Of a stretch of 64,000 bases of DNA, positions 8,305 through 16,865 are shown in pieces. The notes beneath the pieces are model-generated. The model was not told the DNA's origin and did not search any database. It was given only the letters and a program-made list of their open reading frames with translations. The translations under genes were made by a program, and so were the position numbers. The DNA is from GAS188 sp035949255. GTDB lineage: Bacteria > Pseudomonadota > Alphaproteobacteria > Rhizobiales > Beijerinckiaceae. The DNA lies in the NCBI GenBank assembly GCA_035949255.1, contig DASZIL010000208.1:28051-92050 (forward strand), written 5' to 3'. Numbering within the stretch: the first letter of the stretch is position 1; each line of letters starts with the position of its first letter.

Positions 8305-9057
8305 TCATCCGGCACTTACGTGCCAATCCCCGATACAGGCTTGCACGAGAGCGAGGGCGGCCACGGCGGCGGTGTCGGCCCGCATGATGCGAGGCCCGAG
8401 CGAAAGGCGAAGCGTTCCGGGCCTCGTGAGGAGCGCACGCCGCTCCTCCTCGGCGAAGCCGCCTTCCGGGCCGATGAGCACCGCGAGCGCTGAGCGCTTC
8501 GCCCCGCGCAGAGCGCGAAGCGGATCGTCGCATTCGGCGGCCTCGTCGCAAAAAATGAGGAGGCGGTCGGGCTCGAGCCCGGCGACGGCTTTCGCCAGGG
8601 GAAGCGGGGAGGCCGCATCGGGCAAGGAAAGAATGCCGCATTGCTCGGCCGCCTCGATCACATTGGCACGAAGGCGCGCATCGTTGATCTTTGTGACCTG
8701 TGTGTAGCGGGTGAGCACCGGGACGAGGCGCGAGACGCCCATTTCCACGGCTTTTTGCGCCATGTAGTCGAAGCGCGCCTGCTTGAGGGGAGCAATGAGA
8801 AGGTGAAGATCGCCCGGCGCCGTCTGCGGCCGCGTCATCTGCGCGAGCTCGAGCCTCGTTGCTCTTTTGCCTTCGCGGGCGAGACGGGCGAGCCATTCGC
8901 CATCGCGTCCGTTGAAGACGCGAAGCGCGGCGCCGGCCTCCAGGCGCAACACGTGGCGAAGGTAATGGTCTTGCGGCTTCGAAAGCTCGACCGATCTGCC
9001 CTCGGCGAGATCGGCCTCGACGAAAAGCCTGCAGGCGCCAAGGTCTTGTGTGCTCAT
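8305..9057 (-). CDS. rsmE: 16S rRNA (uracil(1498)-N(3))-methyltransferase
   Basis: The 250-residue SPOUT-class enzyme uses S-adenosylmethionine to methylate N3 of U1498 in 16S rRNA. Family signatures include HYLRHVLRLEAG near residue 31, AAEQCG at 136-141, and the knot region LIGPEGGFAEEER at about 194-206 followed by LGPRIMRADTAA. The frame remains open upstream to 9177, but that extension runs into a tandem repeat; the ATG at 9057 begins the conserved domain. The gene lies between gshA and the ubiA region. Confidence 0.93.
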   Translation of the reverse strand: MSTQDLGACRLFVEADLAEGRSVELSKPQDHYLRHVLRLEAGAALRVFNGRDGEWLARLAREGKRATRLELAQMTRPQTAPGDLHLLIAPLKQARFDYMAQKAVEMGVSRLVPVLTRYTQVTKINDARLRANVIEAAEQCGILSLPDAASPLPLAKAVAGLEPDRLLIFCDEAAECDDPLRALRGAKRSALAVLIGPEGGFAEEERRALLTRPGTLRLSLGPRIMRADTAAVAALALVQACIGDWHVSAG

Positions 9058-9159
9058 GCTGTTTTGATCCTGCACCGGCCCCGCGCGGCCTCGACGCCGC
9101 GTCATGGCGGCAGGTTTTCCCCAAAGCAAGTCAAAAGCCCCGTGCGGGCCGCGCGTCCT

Positions 9160-9229
9160 GCATCGAGCCTCTTGCATCGGGCCTCTTTGGCATCGAGCCT
9201 CTTTGGCATCGAGCCTCTTGCATCGCGCC
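9160..9229. repeat. Short tandem repeat, unit GCATCGAGCCTCTT(TG)
   Basis: Four tandem copies of a 14- or 16-base unit lie at 9160-9173, 9174-9189, 9190-9205 and 9206-9219, followed by a broken fifth copy (9220-9229). Copies differ only by an optional TG and one A/G change. The array is in the 339-base gene-free interval 9058-9396 between rsmE and the secreted-protein gene. The rest of that interval shows no convincing gene. Confidence 0.85.
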
Positions 9230-9396
9230 GCAGGTGATACGGTCCAGGCGTCGAGATCGCCCGCGCCCTCAATTGTGCCTTTTTTTCTTGTAATTTCCCT
9301 GCGGTGGCGCGCGTGGTTTTGACCGAATCCACGGTTCTGAGGTTGCGCTCCATTGCCGCCACCGCTATTGACCGCTCCGATTTGGGGAGGATCTTG

Positions 9397-9888
9397 ATGC
9401 CAGCATCGACCCGATTTTCACCTCACTGCCTCAAGCTTGTCGCCGCGACACTGTTCGCGACGCTCGCGCTCGCTCCCGCCACGGCGGTCGCGCAGGTGTC
9501 ATCGGATTGTGAGAAGGGGGGCGACCTCTTCAAGGCGCGCATCAGCTGGATCCAGAAGATCCAGGCTTTGCCGCGCAAGCATGCCGATCCGAACGCGGCG
9601 TGCTCGCTCTTCAACGGCCTTGCCGGCGCGAATGCGAAAGTGCTCGCCTGGGCGAAGACCAATAAGGATTGGTGCTCGATCGAGGATAATCAGATCGCGG
9701 GTCTCGAGGCCGAATCCACCAATGTCTCGGCTATCCGCGGCAAGGCTTGCGCCGCGGCCGCGCAATTCAGCAAGCTCAAGAACGAGGCGGAGCGGGCGGC
9801 GAAGAATCGGCAGGACGACGCTTTCAGCGTCGACATGCATTCCGATCCGCTCGCGCCACCCGTCAAGATCCCCCCGAGCGCGCTGTGA
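9397..9888 (+). CDS. Secreted hypothetical protein (163 aa)
   Basis: Unrecognised. The product has an N-terminal signal peptide (MPASTRFSPHCLKLVAATLF, then an Ala-rich region ending AVAQ near residue 33) and a mature part of about 130 residues with four cysteines (in SSDCEKGG, AACSLF, DWCSIED and KACAAA), suggesting two disulfide bonds in the periplasm. The ATG at 9397 follows GGGGAGG at ideal spacing; the frame is open to 9304 but the upstream part lacks signal-peptide character. The stop overlaps the GTG start of ubiA by 4 bases, indicating translational coupling. Confidence 0.78.
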   Translation: MPASTRFSPHCLKLVAATLFATLALAPATAVAQVSSDCEKGGDLFKARISWIQKIQALPRKHADPNAACSLFNGLAGANAKVLAWAKTNKDWCSIEDNQIAGLEAESTNVSAIRGKACAAAAQFSKLKNEAERAAKNRQDDAFSVDMHSDPLAPPVKIPPSAL

Positions 9889-10826
9889 GCGCGGCGGGCG
9901 CGCCAGCCCGTCTTCTCGATACGGCGCCAGGGACACTCGCAGGACGATTTGCCCCCGATTGGGCGCGTCCTTATGTGCGCCTCGCCAGGCTCGATCGCCC
10001 CATCGGCTGGAAGCTCTTGCTCGCGCCCTGCTGGTGGTCGGCCGCTCTTGCTGCCATCGCGGCGGAGAATCCCTGGCCCAATCCCTACCATCTCCTGCTC
10101 TTCCTGCTCGGGGCCATCGCCATGCGCGGCGCCGGCTCGACCTGGAACGATTTTCTCGACCGGGACATCGACGCGAAGGTCGAGCGCACACGCGCGCGCC
10201 CCTTGCCCGCCGGAGAGCTGCGCCCGCGCGCGGCCTTGCTGTTCATGGGGCTCTTGAGCTTGCTCGGCGCCGCCGTGCTCGTGACCTTCAACGGCTTCAG
10301 CATCGGGCTCGGCCTTTGTTCGCTCGCCGTGGTCGCGATCTACCCCTTGATGAAACGCATCACCTTTTGGCCGCAGGCCGTGCTCGGCCTTGCTTTCGCC
10401 TGGGGGGCGTTGATGGGCTGGGCCGCGTTGTTCGGCAGCCTCGATTGGCCGCCGGTTCTTCTGTATGCCGGCGCGATCGCCTGGACGATCGCTTACGACA
10501 CCATCTACGCGCTGCAGGATCTGCGCGACGATTCGATCATCGGGGTGCGCTCGACCGCGCGGCTGTTCGGCGGCCGCGTGCGTCTTGCGGTCGGCTCATT
10601 CCAGGCGCTGGCGGTCATTCTCGTGACCTTGTCGCTCGTTCTCGTGCGCGGCAATGTTTTCGGATATCTCGGCTGTGCCGGATTTGCGGCGCATCTCGCC
10701 TGGCAGACGGCTTCGATCGATATCGACAACCCTGCGAAGGCACTCATCCTGTTTCGATCGAATTGGGCGGCGGGATTGATCCTGTTCGCCGGCCTCGTGG
10801 CGGACGCTTTCTTCGCGAGTGCGTAA
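9885..10826 (+). CDS. ubiA: 4-hydroxybenzoate polyprenyltransferase
   Basis: This 313-residue integral membrane prenyltransferase attaches the polyprenyl tail to 4-hydroxybenzoate in ubiquinone synthesis. The two Asp-rich Mg-diphosphate motifs are present: NDFLDRDID at residues 88-96 and YDTIYALQDLRDD at 204-216. Several hydrophobic segments separate and follow them, and the N-terminal RLDRPIGWKLLLAPCWW segment is typical. The GTG start at 9885 overlaps the upstream stop codon (GTGA). The frame is open further upstream but there overlaps the secreted-protein gene. Confidence 0.94.
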   Translation: MSAAGAPARLLDTAPGTLAGRFAPDWARPYVRLARLDRPIGWKLLLAPCWWSAALAAIAAENPWPNPYHLLLFLLGAIAMRGAGSTWNDFLDRDIDAKVERTRARPLPAGELRPRAALLFMGLLSLLGAAVLVTFNGFSIGLGLCSLAVVAIYPLMKRITFWPQAVLGLAFAWGALMGWAALFGSLDWPPVLLYAGAIAWTIAYDTIYALQDLRDDSIIGVRSTARLFGGRVRLAVGSFQALAVILVTLSLVLVRGNVFGYLGCAGFAAHLAWQTASIDIDNPAKALILFRSNWAAGLILFAGLVADAFFASA

Positions 10827-10859
10827 CACCGGCGCTCGAGCCGATCAGACCTCGGTTTC

Positions 10860-11384
10860 TCAAGCTTTCGCCGTCACCATGCGCCCGGCCTTGCGACGCA
10901 TCAGGAAACGCGGCCTGCGATTGGCGGCGAGCCTCCTTCGGCGCCTTGCCGGCTGGCGCCCGAGAGCGACCGCGCCGAGCTGCTTGTGCAGGAATTCCGT
11001 CTCGCCATTCGCGTGGCAAACAAGTGGCGGCAGGCCGAGCGAGGCGGCCAATCCGCGCCAGAGCGCCACCACCTCATCCTCGCCAAGATCGCGCGCCAGC
11101 ACGACATCCTCATGACCGCAGACGGCGGCAAGCACGATCGCATAGCCTTCGAGCGCGCGAGTGGGCGGCACCTTCAGCATGACGCCCTGAAAAGCGGCTC
11201 GCGGCTCGCGGCAAGTGATCCTCGTGGAGGCAAGTGAACGCGTGACGAGAAGCTCGCCCGTCGCTCCGGCGAAGGCTTGCCCAATTTCGAGGCGGGTTTC
11301 CCGCGCGCGCTTGAGTGTTTCGCCGGCCGGGACGGAGCGGCTTGCGCCCTCCGACCCGGCCCGCGGCCTGGCTACATCCGACAT
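10860..11384 (-). CDS. DUF6101 family protein
   Basis: This 174-residue protein resembles the DUF6101 family that sits next to ubiA in rhizobial genomes (recalled gene order, not searched). Visible features are an N-terminal basic segment, a central region ending VCHANGETEFLHKQLG, and an Arg-rich C-terminus (GRQPARRRRRLAANRRPR). Its role is unknown. It is convergent with ubiA and divergent from the MAPEG gene. Confidence 0.7.
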   Translation of the reverse strand: MSDVARPRAGSEGASRSVPAGETLKRARETRLEIGQAFAGATGELLVTRSLASTRITCREPRAAFQGVMLKVPPTRALEGYAIVLAAVCGHEDVVLARDLGEDEVVALWRGLAASLGLPPLVCHANGETEFLHKQLGAVALGRQPARRRRRLAANRRPRFLMRRKAGRMVTAKA

Positions 11385-11576
11385 TCGACGCCCCTGTTGA
11401 AGGCTGCCGGGCTTTCTTTTGAAGGCGCCCGGTGTTTGTTGACGCGATCCTGCACGAGAAACCGCTGGCGAAAGCTTAAGGGGCGTGGTTAAGACACTGT
11501 GCTTGGGCCTTTTTCGGGCCTCCTCGTCGAGTCTTGCTTGACGAAGGATTATCGAGCTTCTTCGAAAGGAAGCGAT

Positions 11577-11978
11577 ATGTCCCCCAATGCGTCACTCGGC
11601 GCCGCGATGTTTCACGCCGGCCTGTTGATGTTGATGCTCGTCGGCCTCGCCATGTTCGTGATCGGGCGTCGGCGTGCCGCCGGCGTCGGCATCGGCGACG
11701 GCGGCAACAAGGCGTTGGCGAGAGCGATCCGCGTGCACGCCAACTTCGCCGAATACGCCCCATTCGCCATCGCGGCCTATGTCCTGTTGGCGCTCAGCGG
11801 AGTGTCGGCCGGCTTCATTCACGCGCTCGGCGCCACCTTTCTCGTGGGGCGCGTCGCTCACGCCGCGGGCCTCTCGCGGCATGAAGGCGCAAGTGTCGGG
11901 CGCGCCATCGGCGTCGCCGCCACGATGCTGGTGCTCGTCGCCGCGGCGCTGAGGCTCCTCTGGGGGGCGCTTGAATGA
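11577..11978 (+). CDS. MAPEG family membrane protein
   Basis: The 133-residue protein has the four-helix layout of the MAPEG family (membrane-associated proteins in eicosanoid and glutathione metabolism): hydrophobic segments near residues 8-28, 58-80, 82-95 and 108-130, with the conserved polar loop IRVHANFAEYAPFAI between helices 1 and 2. Bacterial members are often glutathione-dependent or of unknown function. It follows an AAAGGA ribosome-binding site and overlaps the cysQ start by 4 bases (ATGA), making it the first gene of the run to kdtA. Confidence 0.87.
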   Translation: MSPNASLGAAMFHAGLLMLMLVGLAMFVIGRRRAAGVGIGDGGNKALARAIRVHANFAEYAPFAIAAYVLLALSGVSAGFIHALGATFLVGRVAHAAGLSRHEGASVGRAIGVAATMLVLVAAALRLLWGALE

Positions 11979-12862
11979 TGGATGAGAAACCGCCTGCAGA
12001 CGAAGGAATGGGCCAGAACCTTCAGGAGCTGGTGCGTGCCGCGGCGGTGGAAGCGGGCGCGCTCGCGATGCGCTGGTTTCGGCTAGGCGAGCGCACCAAC
12101 GCGCGTGTCTGGACGAAGGGCAAGAGCTCGCCGGTGACGGAGGCCGATATCGCGGTCGACAGTTTTCTGCGCCGCCGCCTCATGGTTGCCGACACTGAAT
12201 TCGGCTGGCTGTCGGAGGAGACGGCCGATTCGCCTGAGCGTCTCGAGTGCCGCCGCCTCTTCGTCGTCGATCCGATCGATGGAACGCGCGCCTTTCTGGA
12301 AGGAGATCCGCGTTGGTGCGTTTCGATCGCGCTCGTCGCGGACGGCCTCCCGGTCGCCGCCGTGGTGCATGCTCCGGCGCTGCAAATGACGCATGAAGCG
12401 GTCCGTGGCGGTCAGGCTCTGCTGAACGGGCAGCCGATTCGCGTTTCCCCGGTCTCTTCTCTTGCACGAGCACGCATCGCCGGGCCGCGCTCCCTTCTCG
12501 ACGCCCTCACGGGCGAGGATGCGGGAGTCGTCCCGATCGCAAAGATCCCGTCGCTCGCTCATCGCTTTTGCAAGGTCGCCGACGGCTCGCTCGATGCGGC
12601 GCTCGCTTCGGCCGACGCCAATGACTGGGATATCGCGGCCGCCCATCTCATCGTCGAGCGTGCCGGCGGAAGGCTTGCCGATCTCGACGGGGTTGCGCCC
12701 GCTTACAACCGGCTTTGCACCAGCCATGGGCGTCTCTTCGCCGCTCCCGCGGCAGGGTTCGCGCGCATGCTCGGCGAGGTGAGGCGCGCGGCCGGCTTGC
12801 CCGAGAAGCCCTTGACCGCTACCGAATCCTCGGCCGCGAACCGCGAATCGGCCAGACGATAG
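11975..12862 (+). CDS. cysQ: 3'(2'),5'-bisphosphate nucleotidase CysQ-like (inositol monophosphatase family)
   Basis: This 295-residue metal-dependent phosphatase has the family motifs SSPVTEADIAVD near residue 51, DPIDGTRAFLEGDP near residue 99 and NDWDIAAAHLIVERAGG near residue 212. CysQ recycles 3'-phosphoadenosine 5'-phosphate in sulfate assimilation; an inositol monophosphatase role is the alternative, but this position before DUF4170 and the LPS genes is where rhizobial cysQ usually lies. The start overlaps the MAPEG stop. Confidence 0.87.
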   Translation: MMDEKPPADEGMGQNLQELVRAAAVEAGALAMRWFRLGERTNARVWTKGKSSPVTEADIAVDSFLRRRLMVADTEFGWLSEETADSPERLECRRLFVVDPIDGTRAFLEGDPRWCVSIALVADGLPVAAVVHAPALQMTHEAVRGGQALLNGQPIRVSPVSSLARARIAGPRSLLDALTGEDAGVVPIAKIPSLAHRFCKVADGSLDAALASADANDWDIAAAHLIVERAGGRLADLDGVAPAYNRLCTSHGRLFAAPAAGFARMLGEVRRAAGLPEKPLTATESSAANRESARR

Positions 12863-12895
12863 GGCAGGGCGGCCGGCGCAAGCGAGTGTAGGACG

Positions 12896-13147
12896 ATGGC
12901 GGAGAAAGCGGCGAAAGGCGCCCGAAAGAAACAGCTTCTTCATCTCGTCTTCGGCGGCGAGCTGACGAGCATCGATGGTGTCGAGTTCAAGGATCTCGAG
13001 GCTCTCGACGTCGTGGGCATCTTTCCCGATTACGCAAGCGCGTTCGCGGCCTGGAAGGCGAAGGCGCAATCCACGGTCGACAACGCTCAGACGCGGTATT
13101 TCATCGTGCATCTGCATCGCCTTCTCGATCCCGGGCAGGGTTCCTGA
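12896..13147 (+). CDS. DUF4170 domain protein
   Basis: This is an 83-residue protein matching the DUF4170 family (LHLVFGGELTSIDGVEFKDL; DVVGIFPDYASAFAAWKAKA; ending TRYFIVHLHRLLDP). It is a small cytosolic protein of unknown function, conserved between cysQ and the acyltransferase/kdtA genes in rhizobia. An AGGAC precedes the ATG closely. Confidence 0.88.
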   Translation: MAEKAAKGARKKQLLHLVFGGELTSIDGVEFKDLEALDVVGIFPDYASAFAAWKAKAQSTVDNAQTRYFIVHLHRLLDPGQGS

Positions 13148-13181
13148 GACTCCTTCGGCGGGAACGGGCGAACATCACCTC

Positions 13182-13898
13182 ATGCTGAAGCAAATCGGAC
13201 GAACACGCCCCGTATTGGCCGCCCTCGGTTTTGCCTTGGCGAGCTATTTGCGGCTTCTGCGCCATACCACGAGCTTTACGCTCGATCCGGCTGATCTTTA
13301 TGTCGATGTCGACAAGGACAAGCCGTTCATCGCCGCGCTCTGGCATGGCCAGCATTTCATGCTGCCTTTCATGATCCGCGAAGTCGATAACTGCACGTGC
13401 CTTATTTCCAAACATGCCACGGCCGAGATCAATGCGCGTGCCGCGCGCTACCTCGGCATCGGTGTGCTGCGGGGCTCAGGTGCCGGCAAGGGCGATCCGC
13501 GGCGCAAAGGGGGAGCAAAGGCGTTGCGCGAAATGCTCGACGCATTGGCCTCGGGTCTCATCATTGGCATAACGGCCGATATTCCAAAGACCCCACGCAT
13601 CGTCGGGCCTGGCATCATCATGCTCGCCAAGCTCTCGGGACGGCCGATCCGGCCCTGCGCCGTGGTCACGAGCCGCCGCATCGACTTCGACACCTGGGAC
13701 CATGCGAGCCTGGGCTTGCCGTTCGGTCGCGGCGTGATCGCGCTCGGCGATGCGGTCCGCGTCGCATCGGACGCCTCGCCGGACGACATGGAGCAGGCAA
13801 GGCAAGCTCTTGAGAACGGGCTCGACAGATTGCACGAGCGCGCCTACGCCCTGATCGGCAGCGCCGATCCTGGTGTGAGGGGGGGAAAACGCGTATGA
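13182..13898 (+). CDS. Lysophospholipid acyltransferase family protein (DUF374)
   Basis: The 238-residue protein is of the DUF374 acyltransferase type. It has a hydrophobic N-terminus (VLAALGFALASYLRLL), the FIAALWHGQHFMLPF segment carrying the catalytic His region, ISKHATAEINARAARYLGIG, and the GITADIPKTPRIVGPGI block. Members act at the inner membrane, probably acylating lipid A or phospholipid precursors. It overlaps the kdtA start by 4 bases, supporting an envelope-lipid role. The ATG at 13182 was chosen because the open frame upstream overlaps the DUF4170 gene. Confidence 0.88.
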   Translation: MLKQIGRTRPVLAALGFALASYLRLLRHTTSFTLDPADLYVDVDKDKPFIAALWHGQHFMLPFMIREVDNCTCLISKHATAEINARAARYLGIGVLRGSGAGKGDPRRKGGAKALREMLDALASGLIIGITADIPKTPRIVGPGIIMLAKLSGRPIRPCAVVTSRRIDFDTWDHASLGLPFGRGVIALGDAVRVASDASPDDMEQARQALENGLDRLHERAYALIGSADPGVRGGKRV

Positions 13899-15190
13899 GA
13901 GCCGTCGAGATGCCGCCCACTTTAGCGCTTTACCGGGCGGCGATGAGCATGGCGCAGCCCTTTGCCGGAGCGCTCCTTGCGTATCGCGCCCGCCGCGGCA
14001 AGGAGGATTTGGCCCGTGCCGATGAGCGCCGAGGCTACGCGGCCCGGCCGCGGCCTGAGGGCAGCCTCGTCTGGCTGCATGGCGCGAGCGTCGGGGAAAC
14101 AATCTCGCTCTTGCCGATCGTGACGCGACTTTGCGAGAAATCGCTGAATGTGCTCGTCACCTCCGGCACCACGACTTCGGCGGAAATTCTGGCGCGGCGG
14201 TTGCCGGCCGGCGCGTTGCATCAATACGCCCCGTTCGATGCTCCGCGCTTCATGCGCCGCTTCCTCGACCACTGGCGTCCCGATCTCGCGCTCTTTGCCG
14301 AATCGGAGCTGTGGCCGAACGCCATCATCGAGGCGCGGCGGCGGCAACTCCCGCTGGCGCTGATCAATGCCCGCATGTCGGAACGTTCGCTCGCGCGCTG
14401 GCGCCGCTTGCCGCGCACCATCGAGGTGCTCACCGGCAGCTTCGATCTGTGCCTTGCCCAGAGCGAGCTCGACGCGGAGCGTTACCGTTTTCTCGGCGCG
14501 CATGGGGTGGTCACGGCCGGCAATCTCAAATACGACGTGCCACCACCCCCCGCCGATCAAATCGCGCTCGCTTCGCTCAAGGGCATGACCGCGGGACGCC
14601 CGGTGCTCTTGGCCGCCAGCACCCATGCCGGAGAGGAGGCGATCGTCGCCGAGGCGCACAGCATGCTCGCCCAGCATTTCCCGAACCTTCTTACGATCAT
14701 CGCGCCTCGCCATCGCGAACGAGGCGCGGAGATCGCCGCGACGGTGAAGGCGGCGGGCCTGCGTCCGGCGATGCGCTCGCGGCGGATGGGTCCGGACAGT
14801 GCTTGCGACATCTATGTGGCCGATACGGTGGGCGAGCTCGGCCTCTTCTACCGCCTGACGCCGATCGTCTTCATGGGCAAATCCCTCGTTCCTCATGGCG
14901 GCCAAAATCCGATCGAGCCCGCCAAGCTCGGCGCCGCCATCCTGCACGGCCCTCATGTCCATAATTTCGCGAGTGTCTACGAGGCGCTCGACGAGGCGGG
15001 CGGTGCGCGCCAGATCTCCGACAGCCGAACGCTCGCTCTCGCCTTTGCCCAGATGATCGCTGACCCGAAGAGGTTGCGGGAGATGGTGCGTGCCGCGAGT
15101 TCGGCCGTCGAGCGGCTGACCGGAGCCGTCGATCGGACGATGCGGGCCATCGAGCCGTACCTCGTGCATTTCGCGCTGGAGGCGCGCTGA
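13895..15190 (+). CDS. waaA: 3-deoxy-D-manno-octulosonic acid (Kdo) transferase
   Basis: This 431-residue enzyme (WaaA/KdtA) transfers Kdo from CMP-Kdo to lipid IVA at the cytoplasmic face of the inner membrane. The N-terminal glycosyltransferase domain carries HGASVGE at 62-68 with the catalytic Glu68. Further signatures are LVTSGTTTSAEIL, FAESELWPNAI, LINARMSERSLARWRR, GNLKYD and, in the C-terminal domain, FMGKSLVPHGGQNPIEPA. Length is normal. It is translationally coupled to the upstream acyltransferase gene. Confidence 0.95.
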   Translation: MRAVEMPPTLALYRAAMSMAQPFAGALLAYRARRGKEDLARADERRGYAARPRPEGSLVWLHGASVGETISLLPIVTRLCEKSLNVLVTSGTTTSAEILARRLPAGALHQYAPFDAPRFMRRFLDHWRPDLALFAESELWPNAIIEARRRQLPLALINARMSERSLARWRRLPRTIEVLTGSFDLCLAQSELDAERYRFLGAHGVVTAGNLKYDVPPPPADQIALASLKGMTAGRPVLLAASTHAGEEAIVAEAHSMLAQHFPNLLTIIAPRHRERGAEIAATVKAAGLRPAMRSRRMGPDSACDIYVADTVGELGLFYRLTPIVFMGKSLVPHGGQNPIEPAKLGAAILHGPHVHNFASVYEALDEAGGARQISDSRTLALAFAQMIADPKRLREMVRAASSAVERLTGAVDRTMRAIEPYLVHFALEAR

Positions 15191-15299
15191 GGCGCGCGTT
15201 GCAGGTGACATTCCCTTCGCACCTGTGCCCGCGGCCCCGTGATGGGCGCGCCACGACGGTCGCGCGTTTCTTCCGGGTCGTCCCCGACAGGACCGTGCC

Positions 15300-16379
15300 A
15301 TGATGCGCGCGCCGGGCTTCTGGTGGCGTTCGCCGGGGCTCGGGGCAAGGCTGCTGCAGCCCTTGGGCGCGCTCTACGGGGGCGTCGTGGCGCGGCGCAT
15401 GTCACGCGATGGCATGCGTTCGCCGCTTCCGGTTATCTGCGTCGGCAACTTCAGTGCCGGAGGAGCGGGCAAGACGCCCTTCGCGATCGAGCTCGCCCAT
15501 CATCTCATGCGCATGGGCGAGCGCCCGGCTTTCTTGACGCGCGGCTATGGCGGAACGTATCGCGGACCGATCATGGTCGAGGCGTCAAGGCATCGCGCTC
15601 TCGATGTCGGTGATGAAGCCTTGTTGCTCGCGCGTCACGCCATGACGGTCGTCGCGCGGGCACGCGACGCGGGCGCAAGGCTCGCCGAAAGCGCGGGCGC
15701 GAGCGTGATCGTCATGGACGACGGCTGGCAAAATCCCTCGCTCGCGAAGGATTTCGTCTTCGCCATGGTCGATGGCGAGGCCGGCATCGGCAATGGGCTC
15801 TGCCTGCCGGCCGGCCCGTTGCGCGCGCCCTTGGCGGCACAATGGCCCTTCGTGCAAGCGCTGGTGCCGGTCGGCTTTCCCGGCACCTCCTGCCGAGCTC
15901 TCATGGAGGAGGCCGCGCGCCGGCACATCACGGTGCTGGAAGCGAAGCTCGTCCCGGACCCAGAAGCCGTGGAAGCGCTTCGCGGCCGAGCCGTGATTGC
16001 TTTCGCGGGCATCGGCCGGCCGGAGAAATTCTTTGCAAGCTTGAGGTCGCTCGGCGCTCTCGTTGTCGCGGAGCACGGCTTTGGCGACCATCACCCCTTC
16101 GAGGCGCGCGAGCTCGCCGCGCTTGCCGCGAAGGCGCGCGCACGCGACGCGATTCTCGTGACGACCGAGAAGGACATGGTCCGCGTGAGAGATGCGGTCG
16201 CCGTGAGCGACCCCGCACGAGCGGATCACCGCGGAAGTGAAAGCGCGGCGATCTTCGACGTGAGCCTGCGGGAACTTCCCGTGCGCCTGCAGATCGAGGA
16301 TGAGACGGGGCTCGACAAGCTCATCGCCACCGCTCTTTTCCTGCGGCGCAGCGTCGGAGCCCACCGAGCCGACAATTGA
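15300..16379 (+). CDS. lpxK: Tetraacyldisaccharide 4'-kinase
   Basis: The 359-residue LpxK phosphorylates the 4' position of the lipid A disaccharide at the inner membrane. It has a P-loop (GNFSAGGAGKTP, residues 49-60), the RGYGGTYRG segment, DDGWQNPSLAKDF and the C-terminal TTEKDMVRV motif. It lies 109 bases after waaA on the same strand, with a short CAGGTG/CACCTG dyad between them. It is the last gene of the lipid A run. Confidence 0.95.
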   Translation: MMRAPGFWWRSPGLGARLLQPLGALYGGVVARRMSRDGMRSPLPVICVGNFSAGGAGKTPFAIELAHHLMRMGERPAFLTRGYGGTYRGPIMVEASRHRALDVGDEALLLARHAMTVVARARDAGARLAESAGASVIVMDDGWQNPSLAKDFVFAMVDGEAGIGNGLCLPAGPLRAPLAAQWPFVQALVPVGFPGTSCRALMEEAARRHITVLEAKLVPDPEAVEALRGRAVIAFAGIGRPEKFFASLRSLGALVVAEHGFGDHHPFEARELAALAAKARARDAILVTTEKDMVRVRDAVAVSDPARADHRGSESAAIFDVSLRELPVRLQIEDETGLDKLIATALFLRRSVGAHRADN

Positions 16380-16865
16380 CGTCGTGGGTGTCGTGAGACG
16401 CGAGCAAAGCTTGCCGTCCCGAAGCGCCTCTCGAAAGAATTCCCGTCATACCCTCATTATCGATGAGAGATGAAATCACCTGGAATCGGAAAATTGATTC
16501 GCAAATCCCACAGGTCGTCGAAGTATTCGAACGATCATTTCGTCGCCTCATGGCGGTAGTTGGTAAACGCAATCTTTCAAAAATGGGGCTTCCGACCTCT
16601 AAGTCGTGACAATCTTGCAACATCTCGGCGAAAATGACCTTTCGGCGGGGCAAAACTACCGTAAGAAGGTTGAACATGCCTTCGCCACGAGTATGGTGGT
16701 GGTGTGGCGGGAAGGTCCTGCCGCTTCCGTTTATCGACTTCCTGTTCCTTTGGGAGCCTGAGGCGAGAGCGGGTCTAGGTTAGGGATGCCAAGGCAATGC
16801 TCCTCTTGGGGGGCTGCGGCGACGGCGAAGCCCGATCCTAATGGGTCTAAATTTTGGAGGTCTCA
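16380..16865 (+). promoter_or_regulatory. Long leader/promoter region of the major porin
   Basis: This 486-base stretch has no convincing gene. A weak sigma70-like pair, TTGAAC (16670-16675) and TATGGT (16692-16697) with a 16-base spacer, would give a 5' leader of about 160 bases. A strong GGAGGT ribosome-binding site lies just before the porin ATG. The length suggests post-transcriptional control, as for many outer-membrane porins, but no specific RNA structure is claimed. Confidence 0.45.

Noticed and set aside
9160..9229. CRISPR array
   Set aside because: Repeats are 14-16 bases with no spacers, so this is a simple tandem repeat; no cas genes are present.
9437..11182. 581-codon open frame overlapping the secreted protein and ubiA
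   Set aside because: Extremely Arg-rich; ubiA in the other frame has both Asp-rich motifs.
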